Source: Oscillospiraceae bacterium Marseille-Q3528
GTDB taxonomy: Bacteria; Bacillota; Clostridia; Lachnospirales; Lachnospiraceae
Direction of reading: 5' to 3'
Assembly: GCA_018223385.1 (NCBI GenBank)
Contig: JAGTTR010000014.1
Coordinates: 43,000 to 106,999, forward strand
Length of the DNA: 64,000 nt
Shown: piece after piece, positions 1 to 8,058 of the stretch
Layout: each line of letters opens with the position of its first letter
Numbering within the stretch: position 1 is the first letter of the stretch
The notes under the pieces: model-generated
Database searches by the model: none
The model's input: the letters and a program-made list of their open reading frames with translations, nothing else
Told to the model about the DNA's origin: nothing
Program-made: the position numbers and the translations under genes

Positions 1-851
1 ACACGCGCATAGCCGGATACCTGGCTTTCATCTACATATGTTTCCAGTGACTTCTGATCTGAAGTTTTAACACCTTTGTACTGTGCATAACGATAGATCA
101 TGGTCACCAGATCTTCTCTTGTAACATTTTCCATTGTACCAAATAATCCGGTGTTGCTATGACCTCTGACAATATTTTTATCACTGGCCCAGGAAATCGG
201 TATACTATAATAATTACCAAACGGTACATCCGGAAATTTGCTGTTGAAATATGTCGATGGAGAACCTGCCATTCGATACACAACTGTTGCAAACATTGCT
301 CTGGTCATCGGTTCATCCGGATCAAATCTTCCGGTTCCGGAAATACCATTCATGATACCATTATCTGTCACATATGTAATCGCGTCATATCGCCATCCGG
401 GTGTCTCCGGCACATCAGAATACAGTCCGGCCCTTGCCCCATTCTGATCCACGGAAGGAATATAATAGTCACCATATGCGCCAAGAATGTCTGGATCCGT
501 CACGGAATGATCCATGGGAAGGAGCGCATCCTCCGCAGGTGCTTCTATCTCCGGCTGCTTATCCAGTTCCTCGACTCCCTGCTCTACTTCAGAATCTTCA
601 GATGTCTTCAAAATTTCTGACGTGTCTTCCAGTGACGATTCATCGTTTTCCTGATCATTTGAAAGGGAATCATCTTCGCCTTCAGCAATCATCTGCCCAC
701 TATCTTCTTCATCCACTGCTTCCTGCTGTTCGTCAGCAACTGCCATCTCCTCTGGATTCAGTTCTGATGCACTGGCATAAAATCCTCTGCCGGTGAACAA
801 CAGTGCTGATGCCAGAAGAGCAGCCAAAAAGCGCTGCCCTCTGAACTTCAT
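1..851 (-). CDS. SLH-domain surface protein, C-terminus cut by window edge
   Basis: The ATG at 851 follows a GGAGGAAT-type ribosome binding site. The first 28 or so residues form a signal peptide ending in an Ala-Ser-Ala cleavage site. Residues 30-110 are rich in Glu and Asp and look like a disordered linker. From about residue 155 two S-layer-homology repeats are visible (WRYDAITYV, FDPDEPMTRAMFATVVYRM, then a repeat with GHSNTGLFG). SLH modules bind pyruvylated secondary wall polymers and hold proteins on the Gram-positive cell surface. No catalytic domain is seen in the visible 283 residues. The gene starts 22 bp after the SLH amidase stops, so the two are probably cotranscribed, and their SLH modules are very similar, suggesting duplication. 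A third SLH repeat probably continues beyond base 1. Confidence 0.85.
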   Translation of the reverse strand, partial: MKFRGQRFLAALLASALLFTGRGFYASASELNPEEMAVADEQQEAVDEEDSGQMIAEGEDDSLSNDQENDESSLEDTSEILKTSEDSEVEQGVEELDKQPEIEAPAEDALLPMDHSVTDPDILGAYGDYYIPSVDQNGARAGLYSDVPETPGWRYDAITYVTDNGIMNGISGTGRFDPDEPMTRAMFATVVYRMAGSPSTYFNSKFPDVPFGNYYSIPISWASDKNIVRGHSNTGLFGTMENVTREDLVTMIYRYAQYKGVKTSDQKSLETYVDESQVSGYAR

Positions 852-873
852 TCGTATTCCTCCTGTACTGCAA

Positions 874-3228
874 TTACTTAATGTTGTTTCTGTATCTCTG
901 AATCATTGCCGCGCACTCTACCCGCGTTGCATTTCCTTTTGGATCCAACAATCCGGTATTGCTTCGGCCGCTGACTATTCCGTTGGCAACTGCCCACTGC
1001 ATTGCCGGAATTGCATACCCGGAAATTGTTCCTGCATCCGGGAACTGCGTCAGAGCACTGCTTCCGGTAATCTTTTTACCTCTATACTTCGTATATCTGA
1101 ATAAAATCGTTACCAGATCTTCTCGCGTGATGTTTTCATAGGTCCCAAATAATCCGGTATTGCTATGGCCATTGATGATGCCATTGTTGTTTGCCCAGGA
1201 AATCGGCACACTGAAATAATTGCCAAACGGCACATCTGGGAACTTTGCATTAAAATATGCAGTCGGTGAGCCTTCCATACGATAAATAATCGTTGCAAAC
1301 ATTGCCCTTGTCAGCGGTTCGTCCGGATCAAATCTTCCGGTTCCGGAAATACCGTTCATAATTCCGTTATTGGTTACATATTTGACGGCATCATATCTCC
1401 AGCCATATCCGTCTGCCATATCAGCATAAAGCGGCATCACACCAGAAGTATTTGCCAGGAAATGTTTTGTCCCCTTTGCATCCACTGCATATGCCTGTGC
1501 ATAATATTTGCCCCTGATATTCCCGTGATTAGATGCCAGGATTTTCAGGCTAAATGTGCCATTGCTTCCCGGAACCCCTTCGTATGTCAGGGCTTTATCT
1601 TTGCCATTTACCTCGTTCCAGACTGTATACTGGATCTTCTTTACCTTGTCCACCGGTGTCACACTCTTTATTACCAGTGTCATAGACGGTTCTGCCGGAT
1701 CTATGCCCTCGAAACCAAAGCTTTCATAAGAATATTTTACCTCCGGTGTCGGGGTAGGCGTCGGGGTTACTGTACCACTTGCGAGTCCCAGATATTTTGC
1801 AATACCCAGTGCATCTGCTTCGCCAAGCTTTTTCAGCTTTGCCTCTGTGTTCAGATAGTTATTGGCATCTGAACTGTTGCTTAAAAATGCATGCTCAACG
1901 ATAATTCCCGGAAAGCCTTTCTCTTTGCTTCTCTTGATAATCGCATAGTAGTCTGCGATGGATCCATCCGGATATTTGGTGCCGTCTTCAGAATTGCGAA
2001 TGTGAACACCTCTATTGTTCAGGCCAAGCTTTTCCAGCTCGGTAATAATCTTCTCTGACAGATCTTTGCCTTCTCTCCCGATCCAGCTTTCATAGCTGCT
2101 GTTCGGATAATATACCTCGGCACCAGAAGCCGAGGGACTGGGTGAGCTGTTCAAATGAATGCTTACATAAATATCTGCTTTCACATTTGCGGCATAATCC
2201 ACCCGGGCTTTATTATCTGCTGTAGAACTCTTTCCCGGATAAGGACACCCGTCACCCGTTCTTGTCAAATACACCTTCACTCCCTTATACTTCTCCAGAG
2301 CGTCCTTACAGTACCAGGCAATAGAAGTGGTAAGCTTGTACTCTTCCAGTCCATTTCCGCTGGTTCCCTTATGAGTACTGTCATGACCCGGATCGAGTAC
2401 AACAATAGAATCCTGAGTTTTGCTGGTCGCTTTCTGTGCAGCCAGCTGTGCAACAGCAGCTCCGGCATCAGCTAACGCAGCCTGTACCGACTCTCCATCC
2501 TCTGTCTTGCCATTCTCATCTGTTTTAATGATCTGTGCTTCAATGGAAGGCTCCGACACCTGGCCATCCTGAGAAATATAAGAAACATCCAGCGCCTCAT
2601 CTACCGCAAAAGTAAGCTCTCCCAGATTCCGATCTGCGAACAAAAGACTTCTCTCTTCACCGTTCACAGTATAATCCATAGAAATCAACTGATAGATGCC
2701 CGCATCTTCTTGCGCATATGTATCAGAAAAAAGTACCAGATGTTCTTTTACTGTAGATGCCTCCACCTTTGTAGTCTCTCTTGTCTTCTCATTTCTGAGC
2801 GTCAATTGTGCCTCTGTGATATTCAGATTTTCCTGTGCAAAGCTGACCACAATGTTCTGTGTATCCGGCGTGGTAAGCTGGGGCTGTTCCACATACACAT
2901 AGCTGATCTCATCCACTGTGGACACAGATCCCTCCGGTAAAATCTTCTGTTCTTCCTGCACTGGCTGATCACTTTCCTGCGCTTTATCTTCTTTCTGAAC
3001 CGCTGATTCTGTAATCTTCTCTTCTGTCGCGGGAACCTCCGCCTCGTGCTCCTGAGAGTCTACCTCATCGATAGCCATATCCACAGTATCTTCATCTGTA
3101 ACTGCTGATTCCGCGGCCGTTGTCTCTGAGCTGTTCACTTCTGCCGCGTGTGCCGGAAGTACCCCCGCTGAGATTGTTAAAATTGCAGCCAGAGCCGCGG
3201 CCCACAGCCGCTGCTTTTTAAATTTCAT
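874..3228 (-). CDS. Secreted N-acetylmuramoyl-L-alanine amidase (Amidase_3) with three SLH repeats
   Basis: This cell-wall hydrolase should cut the bond between MurNAc and L-Ala of the stem peptide. The ATG at 3228 is chosen over in-frame codons upstream because AAGGAGGAGAGG sits just before it; the product is 784 aa. Order of parts: signal peptide (1-29, ending AHAA), an acidic linker, a weakly conserved region to about 265, Amidase_3 at about 275-485, a TPTPTP linker, a roughly 90-residue beta-rich module (500-600), and three SLH repeats (607-784). The zinc site is intact: His281 in LDPGH, Glu295/296 in GLEEY, His358 in SIHLNS; catalytic Glu445 lies in VEHAFLSN. It is followed 22 bp later by a second SLH gene. 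Identification of the fold is secure; the role (turnover, separation or polymer-linked remodelling) is not shown. Confidence 0.93.
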   Translation of the reverse strand: MKFKKQRLWAAALAAILTISAGVLPAHAAEVNSSETTAAESAVTDEDTVDMAIDEVDSQEHEAEVPATEEKITESAVQKEDKAQESDQPVQEEQKILPEGSVSTVDEISYVYVEQPQLTTPDTQNIVVSFAQENLNITEAQLTLRNEKTRETTKVEASTVKEHLVLFSDTYAQEDAGIYQLISMDYTVNGEERSLLFADRNLGELTFAVDEALDVSYISQDGQVSEPSIEAQIIKTDENGKTEDGESVQAALADAGAAVAQLAAQKATSKTQDSIVVLDPGHDSTHKGTSGNGLEEYKLTTSIAWYCKDALEKYKGVKVYLTRTGDGCPYPGKSSTADNKARVDYAANVKADIYVSIHLNSSPSPSASGAEVYYPNSSYESWIGREGKDLSEKIITELEKLGLNNRGVHIRNSEDGTKYPDGSIADYYAIIKRSKEKGFPGIIVEHAFLSNSSDANNYLNTEAKLKKLGEADALGIAKYLGLASGTVTPTPTPTPEVKYSYESFGFEGIDPAEPSMTLVIKSVTPVDKVKKIQYTVWNEVNGKDKALTYEGVPGSNGTFSLKILASNHGNIRGKYYAQAYAVDAKGTKHFLANTSGVMPLYADMADGYGWRYDAVKYVTNNGIMNGISGTGRFDPDEPLTRAMFATIIYRMEGSPTAYFNAKFPDVPFGNYFSVPISWANNNGIINGHSNTGLFGTYENITREDLVTILFRYTKYRGKKITGSSALTQFPDAGTISGYAIPAMQWAVANGIVSGRSNTGLLDPKGNATRVECAAMIQRYRNNIK

Positions 3229-3272
3229 GTTCCTCTCCTCCTTGCTGATATTCATCATAGTAAATCAAATTT

Positions 3273-3301
3273 AGTGTATCACATAATTCTTAACTTTTTA
3301 A
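3273..3301 (-). promoter_or_regulatory. Possible sigma-A promoter for the SLH amidase pair
   Basis: TTAAAA and TACACT are separated by exactly 17 bp in an AT-rich gap between the dehydratase and the amidase. The match is weak, and no terminator separates this gap from the polysaccharide cluster, so read-through is also possible. Confidence 0.35.
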
Positions 3302-3311
3302 TAACATTTTT

Positions 3312-4430
3312 TTACAATCCGTGCATTTCTATCTCCTGATAGCTCGATACGATTTCCTTTATCCGTTTCCGGATATCAATATCCCCATTAATATCAGCTT
3401 CCAGCTGCCGCAACTTTTCCGTAAACAAATCTTCATCAAACGCAATGGGGGCTCCGATATAAATTCTATGGTTATCTGTCTCTTTCAACCCTTCTTCATC
3501 CATCAAGAGCTCCTCAAACAGCTTTTCTCCGGGGCGCAGACCCGTAAACACAATCGGGATGTCTCCCGGTTGATAACCGAATAATCGAATCAGATTTTCT
3601 GCCATATCCAAAATCCGCACCGGGTTTCCCATATCCAGGACAAAAATCTCTCCTCCATGGGCGTAAATTCCCGCCTGAAGTACAAGAGACACTGCTTCTG
3701 AAATGGTCATAAAATACCGGACAATATCCGGATGAGTAACGGTTACCGGCCCGCCTTCCAGAATCTGCCGTTCAAACAGAGGAATCACGCTGCCGTTACT
3801 GCCCAGTACATTTCCGAAACGGACTGCGACGAATTCTGTTGCAGAATGGTGATTCATCATCTGTATCAGCATTTCACACATACGTTTGGAAGCACCCATG
3901 ATACTTGTAGGATTCACAGCCTTATCTGTAGAAATCAGCACAAAGCGCTTTGCGCCGTACCGAATCGCCGCCTCTGCCGTCTTATATGTTCCAAATACGT
4001 TGTTTTTGATAGCCTCCTTGGGACTTGCTTCCATCAAAGGCACATGTTTATGTGCCGCCGCATGATAGACAATCTCCGGACGGTAAGTACGGAATATCTC
4101 ATTCAACCGCGTTGTACTTCTCACCGAACCGATCAGCACCTGAAGGTCCAGCCCCGGCCACTCTCTGATCAGTTCTTGCTGAATCTCATAGGCATTGTTC
4201 TCATAAATATCAAAAACAATTAATTGTTTGGGCTCTGCACCCGCAATCTGTCGGCAAAGCTCACTTCCAATAGAACCGCCTCCACCGGTGACCAGTACCA
4301 CTTTGTTCTTCAGATAGGCACTGATTTCGTGCATATTTACCTTTACGGGAACTCGTCCCAGCAGTTCTTCCGGCCGAATTTCCGGGATTTTTGAGATTCT
4401 GACTTTTTCACGTTTTTCCTGCATTTTCAT
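3312..4430 (-). CDS. UDP-GlcNAc 4,6-dehydratase, short PglF/CapD-type
   Basis: An extended short-chain dehydrogenase that should convert UDP-GlcNAc to the 4-keto-6-deoxy sugar, the first step to 2,4-diamino-trideoxy sugars. The Rossmann motif GGGGSIG is at residues 49-55. The active-site region STDKAVNPTSIMGASK gives Asp169-Lys170 and Met178-x3-Lys182, that is, Met in place of the usual Tyr, which is typical of PglF/CapD dehydratases. At 372 aa it lacks the four-helix membrane domain of full-length PglF/CapD, so it should be soluble. Two ATGs (4430 and 4424) are both reachable from AAAGGA; the first is used. It lies 12 bp after the DUF6077-like ORF and is the last gene of the polysaccharide cluster. 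The DegT aminotransferase at 12795 is its likely partner. Confidence 0.88.
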   Translation of the reverse strand: MKMQEKREKVRISKIPEIRPEELLGRVPVKVNMHEISAYLKNKVVLVTGGGGSIGSELCRQIAGAEPKQLIVFDIYENNAYEIQQELIREWPGLDLQVLIGSVRSTTRLNEIFRTYRPEIVYHAAAHKHVPLMEASPKEAIKNNVFGTYKTAEAAIRYGAKRFVLISTDKAVNPTSIMGASKRMCEMLIQMMNHHSATEFVAVRFGNVLGSNGSVIPLFERQILEGGPVTVTHPDIVRYFMTISEAVSLVLQAGIYAHGGEIFVLDMGNPVRILDMAENLIRLFGYQPGDIPIVFTGLRPGEKLFEELLMDEEGLKETDNHRIYIGAPIAFDEDLFTEKLRQLEADINGDIDIRKRIKEIVSSYQEIEMHGL

Positions 4431-4442
4431 TTTTCCTTTCAG

Positions 4443-5240
4443 TCAGATTCCAGTGGCATATATTTCATATGTCTTATTTTTTCCAACCAGACTGCATCCC
4501 AGTTTCTGCATGTATTCTGACATTTCAAATTTCTGATTGACCACAAGAAAGTCTATTTCCCGTTTCCGTATGCTTGTCTTCACAGTCTCTGTATCCTGAT
4601 ACTCCCCATTTTGGATCAGGCGCATCAGCAACTGGACACCCATATCTTCTTCCTGCATTGTCTGCAGCGTTTCATCATCGACAATTCCTGTTATATAAGC
4701 GGTTCTTGGAATGCCGCAGACGATAGATGCATTCCATTGCCGGATGGTCCGTTCCAGATTCTGATCCATCGCCACAACAACCGTATCTTTCTGCCTGTAC
4801 TGTTCGATCAGATCTGCAACCTCTATGGCATCCTGCGGAATTCCATAAATATTGTCCGGCAGCTTCAGCCTTGCCGGCGTCAGATAGGAACTCCCCGTAA
4901 AATATAAAAGCCCCAGAAACAGCAGCAACATACAGCCTTTATCCCACAAAACGCTCTGTTTCATCAGGATTTCCAACATCACATAGGCAATTACCGGAAT
5001 AATCGGAATCAACCATATATAGCGATAGGTAGTTCCACCGGCACCCAGGTATTGTAATATTTTCATGGAAATCGGATTCAATACGAGTATCGTTCCCAAA
5101 CTGTAAAAAATCAAATATTTTCTTTCATTTTCTTTTCCCTGCCCCAGAATCCAGATCACACAGCACAGGAAAACAGCGAGCAATCCTGTTCCATTTCCAT
5201 AATTCTGCAGCATTTGTTTTATGGTATCAGCTCCGTACAT
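4443..5240 (-). CDS. C-terminal part of a DUF6077-like membrane protein, apparently split by frameshift
   Basis: The 265-aa product has about four membrane helices, then a soluble domain from about residue 125 with alpha/beta character and no motif I recognise. Its ATG overlaps the stop of the upstream ORF (TAATG). Reading this frame upstream of the ATG gives SVDDKGEI before MYGADTIKQ, a natural hydrophilic continuation, and the previous ORF ends in a run unlike a proper C-terminus. The simplest reading is one ancestral gene of about 620 codons that lost one base near 5255-5265. A coupled two-gene arrangement remains possible. The family, multi-spanning proteins of Clostridia polysaccharide loci, resembles GT-C glycosyltransferases in topology; function unknown. 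Confidence 0.65.
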   Translation of the reverse strand: MYGADTIKQMLQNYGNGTGLLAVFLCCVIWILGQGKENERKYLIFYSLGTILVLNPISMKILQYLGAGGTTYRYIWLIPIIPVIAYVMLEILMKQSVLWDKGCMLLLFLGLLYFTGSSYLTPARLKLPDNIYGIPQDAIEVADLIEQYRQKDTVVVAMDQNLERTIRQWNASIVCGIPRTAYITGIVDDETLQTMQEEDMGVQLLMRLIQNGEYQDTETVKTSIRKREIDFLVVNQKFEMSEYMQKLGCSLVGKNKTYEIYATGI

Positions 5241-6298
5241 TATCTCACCCTTATCGTCAACAGATTAATAGAAAATGCGAAATAAACTCCTGCATAAATC
5301 GCAGGAATAACCATAGTCACGGCATATCTCCACCAGATCCCCCGTTCCCTTTTTACTGCAAAAACAGCGCTGCAAATCACGGTAACCAGTGTCGGAACCA
5401 ACAATACAGATGAGAAGGATACCGCATCGCAGCCTGCACAGAGAAGAAACAGCAGAACCCAGTATTTTCTGGAATTCCACACTTTCCGGAAATGAAGTGC
5501 GATCAAAAACACTGTCGGGATGATTACATTTGCGCAATACCCCTTTGCCTCAGCTCCCCTGGTCAGTAAAAATTCTGACGTGCTGTAGGAAGAAACAAAA
5601 GAAAACTGCAAGATACCTGCCAAAAGGACAAAACCCAATGCATAATTAAAGCCTCGACTCCCGGCCAGCGCTTTACCAATCTCAAACAATACCGCATTTG
5701 ACAGGAACACCAGAATTGCAGGGGTCACATAATGCGCATACAAAAGAACGTGCAGCTTCCAGATTCTGCACAGCACGACGCCATGCATATAAAATCCGGA
5801 AAGCGCATATCGCAAATCAAGAACTGCTTCCCTGGTTCCATCATTTCCGTTAAAAATATACATGGTATCTGTCTTCAGGGCAGTGTTCATGGTTCCAATA
5901 TAATACGCCGTGTCCCATCCATTATAGCCATTCCGCGCAATATAATAAAATTCCAGAGCAATGATCGCCAGCACCAAAAGCGCTAGACCCTTGGAAAAGT
6001 CCGGAAGAAGCGAACCTTTTCTCCCTTTTTTTTCTTCTAAGAAATAAATACCCATTCCAAGTACAGCCAACAGAGGAATCATCCATAGCTTTACCAGAAT
6101 ATGCACCCTCAGCTGTGCCAGAATGCACGGTATCGCAACCAGTTGAAAAAGAGCATAATACAAAAAGAACCCTGCAATCTCCTTTTCCAATATCCCGCTG
6201 TCCAGATGGAACACTCTGCATACAAGCTCTCCCAAAGTCCAATATACGAAAATATTTAAAAATATAATGATAACAATCTTTAATAATTCTATCATCAT
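5240..6298 (-). CDS. N-terminal part of a DUF6077-like (GT-C-like) membrane protein
   Basis: A 352-aa hydrophobic protein with about nine predicted helices. An extracytoplasmic loop after helix 4 contains GYNGWDTAYYIG followed by a Tyr- and Asp-rich stretch; an acidic residue in the first large loop is typical of GT-C glycosyltransferases, but no catalytic assignment is possible here. The last residues after FAFSI (LLTIRVR) look like out-of-frame translation, and the ORF at 4443-5240 supplies a plausible continuation in the -1 frame. Together they fit the size of DUF6077 proteins as I remember them. It sits 12 bp after the epimerase gene in the cluster. If the shift is real and uncorrected, the membrane enzyme is probably inactive or works as two chains. 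Confidence 0.65.
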   Translation of the reverse strand: MMIELLKIVIIIFLNIFVYWTLGELVCRVFHLDSGILEKEIAGFFLYYALFQLVAIPCILAQLRVHILVKLWMIPLLAVLGMGIYFLEEKKGRKGSLLPDFSKGLALLVLAIIALEFYYIARNGYNGWDTAYYIGTMNTALKTDTMYIFNGNDGTREAVLDLRYALSGFYMHGVVLCRIWKLHVLLYAHYVTPAILVFLSNAVLFEIGKALAGSRGFNYALGFVLLAGILQFSFVSSYSTSEFLLTRGAEAKGYCANVIIPTVFLIALHFRKVWNSRKYWVLLFLLCAGCDAVSFSSVLLVPTLVTVICSAVFAVKRERGIWWRYAVTMVIPAIYAGVYFAFSINLLTIRVR

Positions 6299-6310
6299 TT
6301 CCCTTCCATT

Positions 6311-7354
6311 TTACTGATCCCCGGTTAATATCTCCAGTGTTCTGCGTATACCGCTTTGCATTGTCCAGCCGGCATACCAGCCAAGCTTCTTCAGCTTATC
6401 AGCATTCATCAGTGCCTTCGTAGCTCTGGAATAGCCTGCTGCCTCCCGGGCATCCGGCAATTCAAATACAACCTTTCTGCCAACACAGTCTGCAATAAGC
6501 GCAGCCAGATCTTTCAGTGAAATATCTGAACCGGCATCTGCAATGTTATATGCCTGTCCATCCTCGCCCAGCAGAAGCACTGTCAGGATACCGGATACAG
6601 CATCCGCCACATAGGTATAAGAATACAGTTGATTTCCGGCGCTTTTGAGCACAATATCCTCACCTGCAACAGCTTTACATATAAACTGGGAAATGGCTTT
6701 CGTATCGGTCAGACGCATGGTGGGGCCGTAGCTTCTTGCCAGTCTGGCAATTACGACATCCAATCCATAAGCTTTCCGATAGGCCTGGCACAGTGCCTCT
6801 CCCGCTCTTTTCCCTTCCGGATATCCTGCACGCAAAGTATTACAGTCAAGATATCCGCAATATGTCTCATCAAAACATTCTACGTCTCCCCTGTTCTCCC
6901 CGTACACTTCCACACTGGAGAGAAAAATCACCCTGGCACAGTGATTCTGCACTGCCGCATCCAGAAGATGTTTTGTCCCAAACAAATTTGTCGTCATGGT
7001 TCCCACCGGATCTGAGGCGTAAGCCATCGGATGGGTATTGCTCGCTCCATGAAGTATATAATCCACCGACAATCCCTCCGGCAGTGCCAGCGTATCGTTG
7101 ACATCCTGCCGGATAAAAGTAAAGGTGGGAAGATCCCAGTAATCCGCAAAACGGTTTCTGGCATCCTCCTCATTTCTTCCCAGCGCAACTATGCGCACCC
7201 CTGTCTGTCCGCACATCAATACGTCAATCAGGAAAGTGCCGATCAGGCCACTGGCGCCGGATATCAGGATCGTTTTTCCGGCCAGCCGATCCCAGGGCAG
7301 TGGCAAAGATGCAGTCCTGCATACATCCTCCCGGTACTTTTTTACTTTAACCAT
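6311..7354 (-). CDS. NAD-dependent nucleotide-sugar epimerase/dehydratase
   Basis: An extended short-chain dehydrogenase of 347 aa. The NAD-binding motif GASGLIG is near residues 33-39, LSSVEVYG supplies the active-site Ser, and YPEGK is the YxxxK catalytic pair. The C-terminal half (RSYGPTM, YTYVADAV, YNIADAG) matches the dTDP-glucose dehydratase / UDP-glucuronate decarboxylase branch, but the substrate cannot be told. Its first 13 bases overlap the cytidylyltransferase gene, so the pair is translationally coupled and may act on the same CDP-linked sugar or polyol. It belongs to the polysaccharide cluster. The short reductase type found in TarJ/Bcs1 systems is not what is seen here. Confidence 0.82.
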   Translation of the reverse strand: MVKVKKYREDVCRTASLPLPWDRLAGKTILISGASGLIGTFLIDVLMCGQTGVRIVALGRNEEDARNRFADYWDLPTFTFIRQDVNDTLALPEGLSVDYILHGASNTHPMAYASDPVGTMTTNLFGTKHLLDAAVQNHCARVIFLSSVEVYGENRGDVECFDETYCGYLDCNTLRAGYPEGKRAGEALCQAYRKAYGLDVVIARLARSYGPTMRLTDTKAISQFICKAVAGEDIVLKSAGNQLYSYTYVADAVSGILTVLLLGEDGQAYNIADAGSDISLKDLAALIADCVGRKVVFELPDAREAAGYSRATKALMNADKLKKLGWYAGWTMQSGIRRTLEILTGDQ

Positions 7355-8058
7355 GTGTCTTTCTCCAATTTCATATAAGCTTTGAAAATTTCCAGGTCGT
7401 CCTTTGTAGTCAGTTTTATATTTTTATCTGATCCAGCTGCAAAATGCAGCCTCTCTCCCAGATCCACCATCATCGTATTGGTGTAGGCAGAACCATGAAT
7501 GCCAATTTCTTTTTCAAATGCTTCATGGTATGCACGGTCAAGTCTGCCAAAATAATACGCCTGTGGCGTTGATACTCTTCTCAGCGTCTCCCGTGGGATA
7601 TATTCTCTGCTTGTTTCCCCGTCCTCCGTCCGAAAAATCTGCTCATTATACGGCAGAGAGGACACTGCATTGCCATATTTCCTGCATGTTACAATTACAT
7701 CAGAAAGCACCGTGTCATCAATCATCGGACGAATCCCATCGTGGATAACGATAATATCCTCTTCCTTGCATCGACCTTCCAGACAATACACGCCATTGCG
7801 AATAGATTCCTGCGCAGAACCGCCACCCGGTACAATCTCCCGGCATTTGGTGATATTGAATTGATTGGCATAAGCACGAACCAGATCCTGCCAGCCTTCC
7901 AGACACACAACAACGATTTCATCAATTTCCGGATGTTTCTGAAAGTTTTCCAGAGTATATACAAGAACCGGCCTGTCATATACATTGATAAATTGCTTGG
8001 GAATATCCTGTCCCATCCGGTGCCCGCTGCCGGCAGCTATAATGATCGCTATATTCAT
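7342..8058 (-). CDS. IspD/TarI-family cytidylyltransferase
   Basis: Transfers CMP from CTP to a sugar-alcohol phosphate: 2-C-methylerythritol 4-phosphate if IspD, ribitol 5-phosphate if TarI. The ATG at 8058 is preceded by AAGGAGG and overlaps the previous stop as ATGA; the product is 238 aa, the usual length. Visible motifs are AAGSGHRMGQDIPKQF (CTP loop, with Arg and Lys), HDGIRP in the centre and NIKLTTKDDL near the C-terminus. Because it lies inside a polysaccharide cluster and is coupled to an epimerase, a role in making a CDP-activated polyol or sugar for the polymer is more likely than isoprenoid synthesis, but sequence alone does not separate the two. Confidence 0.85.
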   Translation of the reverse strand: MNIAIIIAAGSGHRMGQDIPKQFINVYDRPVLVYTLENFQKHPEIDEIVVVCLEGWQDLVRAYANQFNITKCREIVPGGGSAQESIRNGVYCLEGRCKEEDIIVIHDGIRPMIDDTVLSDVIVTCRKYGNAVSSLPYNEQIFRTEDGETSREYIPRETLRRVSTPQAYYFGRLDRAYHEAFEKEIGIHGSAYTNTMMVDLGERLHFAAGSDKNIKLTTKDDLEIFKAYMKLEKDTWLK

